A DNA stretch of 64,000 nt from Sipunculus nudus (Eukaryota; Annelida; Sipuncula; Golfingiida; Sipunculidae), in the NCBI GenBank assembly GCA_026874595.1, contig CM049307.1:63580370-63644369 (forward strand), given 5' to 3'. Below the pieces are notes generated by a model that did not search any database, was not told the DNA's origin, and was given only the letters and a program-made list of their open reading frames with translations. This document shows positions 60,956-64,000 of this stretch, piece by piece (the stretch's first letter is position 1; every line of letters begins with the position of its first letter). Position numbers and translations under genes: made by a program.

Positions 60956-61511
60956 AGAGTTATTTGCGGAACTTTGAAATATTGATTAAAAATGTCACTC
61001 TAATGGTGTTTTATCAGTAAGCGTTGCTTGGAGAGAACGTTATATTAAAGACTGATGAACAAAAAAGCTGAGCGTCACATATGACGGCGTGCAATCAGAC
61101 ACAGCCCCGTCCCTGTCAAGATATTCCGGCGCCAGATGTGCCAAAACTCAACAAAATCTCGTTTCCATGACGACCTTTCTTACCAGTCGACTCTTCGTAC
61201 ATTACGGTTGTGTAAAATGTTCCACCCGTATAATACCTGAGGCCGACATGACAGCCACGTTCCCAGGTGAATTGTGGCCCATAAAAGAACCCCTCAGGTT
61301 AGCTAACTCACCAGGTGTCATCTGCTGATTAACAAATGGTGTTTCTATGAATCTCAGCGCTCTGCCAGCATCACAATGTTTGCATGGTTTCGCTGAAGCC
61401 TCTGATGAAATTGAACTGCCAGGGAGGGTAATAAGTCAAAATGAAACGGACAACTCACAAACGCTCCCAGCAAGAGACGGTGAGTCCTCGGACCACAGTG
61501 AGACGGCTAAT

Positions 61512-61514
<3 letters not shown>
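60956..61514. other. Non-coding sequence, nothing recognised
   Basis: Less AT-rich than its flanks. Two 79-codon plus-strand frames (61089-61328 and 61347-61586) lack recognisable motifs, and the second runs into the microsatellite. Confidence 0.4.

Positions 61515-61584
<70 letters not shown>
61515..61584. repeat. (AT)n microsatellite
   Basis: About 70 bases of perfect AT repeat. Confidence 0.97.
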
Positions 61585-61587
<3 letters not shown>

Positions 61588-63235
61588 GATAAAAAGAAAA
61601 CGGCAATATATAATATACAGTATCTATATGCTATAGAAATAGGTATATAATAAATATACTCAAAACTCTCTTGGTTAAATAAAATTGTGTTTGATGTTAT
61701 ATTTTGTCAACCACAAATTTTCAAGATAAATATTCAAGTCTGGACTTCCAGGCAGGTCGGGAAAAAAATCCAAATTGTATCAGTGAATTTATGGTTGAGA
61801 TAACATAGTTGCTTATGTTTTATTGCAGCAAATATGGACAAACGCTGAGTAAGAACGTCATTTCCCAGGCCCTTGTCTGTTGATATCCGGGAAGACTGTC
61901 TCCCATTAAGGCCCGGCTGGTCCTGTGAGGCTCATCCCCGTCCAGGCCAGGGTGTTGTAAATAGGTATAAACGTAGAAAATACCCAGCTATCATATAAAT
62001 CCTAATCCGGAAACGGCTTCATTTTCACTCGTCTAAACCTCTGTGACATCCGGCTGTATGAAGCGAGTGGCGTGACATTCCAACGCTCCGCGGCCATTTT
62101 TTTCTAAACCACGACGCAAACATTGTAAAAACCGAAACAGCATTTGCACGGTTGGTGTGAAAATTGGTAAATAAATTTGAGTGCTCTGGTATTTTTGTTT
62201 GACGGTTATCTGCTCTGGTTCGTGAATGATAGGAACATTTCTGCTCCCTTGAATTTTACTTATTTATCCCCTCTGCATATTTGTATCTATAAAGGGGAAA
62301 ACAAAATGGCGGCTTTGTGGCAAGTTCGTTGTATACTAGTCTTTAGTTTGGAACGATTGATATACAACTATGAACAACTGGGTCGCATCTGGTTAAGCAA
62401 CAAGTCGTGGTCCACACAATTAATCCTACTGTTGTATTTTTGGTATATGAATCAAGAATGTTGTTTTACAACGTAACTGTCCCTTTTATAAAGCATGTAA
62501 AATAGCTTTCATGTTAACGATATTCTGGACTGTTTATTCGTCCATATCGCGAGGGAATAGGCCATGACACACTGTTAGTAAACCTAAACCTGAAAATCAA
62601 GACACTACAAGAGGGATAGTTTATTTTATTGATATTGTTCCAATAAATGTAGATAACAGAAATCTACAGCATTTCAAGCTCCTACCGCTTGACTTTAACA
62701 GGTGGACGTGAGCAGAATCTTCCTTTAAAATACGATTCATCGCAAGAACCTTTTTTCGTTAAGCCTGGCCAAAGTGACTGTTAAACCGTATTTCCCCTCT
62801 AAGTGTATTCTATGGGGGTCTCCTGGTTTAAACGGTATTTGAAACGAGGTCTATTGACCCTGCACTGAATGAATAACGAACAACAAAAGCACGGGGACTG
62901 AAAAGGAAACCAAAAGGAAAGAACGGCCACAGATAAAGGTCACATAGGGCAATTAATTCAGAAGAACACAAGGCCTTCACTGATCACGCTGCCTGTGCTA
63001 TGAAACCAAATATTTTATAATGATTAAATACATATTATTAAAGCCAGAGAGGTTTTTCCTTTAGAGTATTTTTTTATTCGTTCCCAAATCAGCCGTGTCG
63101 CATTCACGTTCAGACGTGATATGTATTTGGAGAAATCATACTCATGTAATAAGTAAAACTTTTTTTTTATATTTTTTTGTAGTTGGAGGTTACCATCTCC
63201 ATTTTTTTGCTAGCTTAACTTAGCATATGTTCATC
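61585..63235. other. Non-coding sequence, nothing recognised
   Basis: No gene, RNA or mobile-element signature was recognised. A 99-codon frame at 62177-62476 plus has no known motif. Confidence 0.45.
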
Positions 63236-63399
63236 GGAAAAATTCCATTCCGGTTTCGCACTACGTGACAGGGAAGTATCACACGCTTCTTATCATTATA
63301 TCCGGGTGTTAACCAGGCCCTGTGACTCCTACACCTGCGGGCCCTGGGTGTGAAAACGTCTCCATTCTGCGTTATATCGCCGAGGAACCCCCGAAAGGT

Positions 63400-63580
63400 G
63401 CACTCCATTTGTAAGTGAAACACGATCGTTCGGCAGGGCCTTCCAAAAAAAGCCTGTAGAACGCTCACCCCGGGATGGTACTGGCCATTAAAATTCTCAC
63501 CGCCTCGGCTTAGATTCGAACTCACGATCTCCCGGCTTTGAGTCCTGTGCTCTTCCCCTGTGCCACAAACCTGGTTATAA
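63400..63580 (-). mobile_element. tRNA-derived SINE (head region)
   Basis: On the minus strand the sequence reads like a tRNA from its D-arm to its T-arm. The A-box is TGGCACAGGGG (plus 63555-63565). GAAGAGCACAGGACTCAAAG and CCGGGAGATCGTGA follow, then the B-box-like AGTTCGAATCT (plus 63512-63522), 43 nt after the A-box. The body continues with CCGAGGCGGTGAGAATTTTA. This is the head of a tRNA-derived SINE and not a tRNA gene, since the acceptor stem does not pair. The 3' end of the body was not located and may extend towards 63240. Confidence 0.65.
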
Positions 63581-63734
63581 GATAAACTCAAATGGTTATA
63601 TATTTGCTTTGTGCTCCCATGTTGGCGACGTCATGTATGAAAATTGACATTAAATTCCAGCTTAAGACGTACAAACAGATTTAAGTTTGCCTTCAGTCGT
63701 AGCCATTTAGGGACTTATCATTTCAAGATTGACG

Positions 63735-63800
63735 ATGGACTTGTGGGTAGGATGTGGCCTAGTGGTGAAATTGATCGACCTCGGTGCTGATCTCCAACAA
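63735..63800 (+). other. Weak A-box-like, tRNA-like stretch
   Basis: GGATGTGGCCTAGTGGTGAA contains TGGCCTAGTGG, a good Pol III A-box, but no B-box is found at the expected distance. It may be a decayed SINE head. Confidence 0.2.
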
Positions 63801-63945
63801 CGCCTGAAGGATAAAAATTATGAAATCTTGTGCTGCAGAAGGTTGGTTTCTTGTTCAGTGTTTTCAGTTGCAACTAATTTCATCGAACGAGCCCTTGATT
63901 TCCGACTTTTGCCAAGTTGAACATTTGGATATCTTATTAAAATAA

Positions 63946-63948
<3 letters not shown>

Positions 63949-64000
<52 letters not shown>
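63949..64000. repeat. (AT)n microsatellite, cut by the window end
   Basis: AT repeat of at least 52 bases continuing to the last base. Confidence 0.97.

Noticed and set aside
1-64000. CRISPR arrays, operons, bacterial genes
   Set aside because: The tandem arrays have no spacer-like unique intervals, and there are no long open frames or ribosome-binding sites. The sequence is eukaryotic.

Overview
This window looks like nuclear DNA of a multicellular animal, most likely a non-vertebrate and possibly a marine lophotrochozoan such as a mollusc. The reasons are the AT-rich sequence, many long (AT)n and (ATT)n microsatellites, two minisatellites, and a variety of decayed eukaryotic transposable elements. 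These include a CR1/L2-group LINE, hAT-like DNA elements, a Helitron-like end, a tRNA-derived SINE, an LTR element and the widespread invertebrate 'CCTCCGCC' repeat. The species cannot be fixed from the sequence alone. There is no operon-like arrangement, and no intact protein-coding gene could be supported. The longest open frames lie in tandem repeats, in microsatellites or antisense to the LINE. The window reads as intergenic or intronic sequence.

Layout. 0.5-2.1 kb is a minisatellite with a 53-54 bp unit and internal higher-order duplications. 2.3-2.5 kb holds a weak candidate exon on the minus strand. 3.6-5.9 kb holds an (AT)n tract and three short transposon relics. 8.3-9.4 kb is a two-phase minisatellite (34-bp then 36-bp unit). 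9.4-21.5 kb is mostly unannotatable sequence with poly-C and (AT)n tracts and one arm of a dispersed repeat pair (about 13.0-13.3 kb, partner at 51.0-51.3 kb). 21.5-25.0 kb is dense in copies of the 'CCTCCGCC / TTTGCGTAAT' family and has a Helitron-like 3' end. 34.6-38.1 kb holds a G/C-rich double hairpin, a TCGT-motif-rich stretch and a hAT-like end. 43.1-43.35 kb holds a tandem duplication with CTCF-like motifs.

44.36-44.80 kb holds the most remarkable object: a complete 431-bp terminal-repeat retrotransposon in miniature (TRIM) on the minus strand. It has 156-157 bp TG...CA LTRs, an exact 18-nt primer-binding site for tRNA-Pro, a polypurine tract and a 4-bp target-site duplication (GTAT). 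Each LTR also contains A-box and B-box Pol III promoter motifs spaced as in a tRNA gene, although the B-box has decayed in one of the two.

55.4-57.8 kb is a 5'-truncated LINE (endonuclease C-terminus and reverse transcriptase, many stops and frameshifts) on the minus strand. It is followed by a 900-bp non-autonomous hAT-like element with an 8-bp target duplication (57.98-58.88 kb). 60.5-61.6 kb is microsatellite-rich. A tRNA-derived SINE head lies at about 63.5 kb, and the window ends inside an (AT)n tract. The features do not form a pathway; they record successive mobile-element insertions in a gene-poor region.
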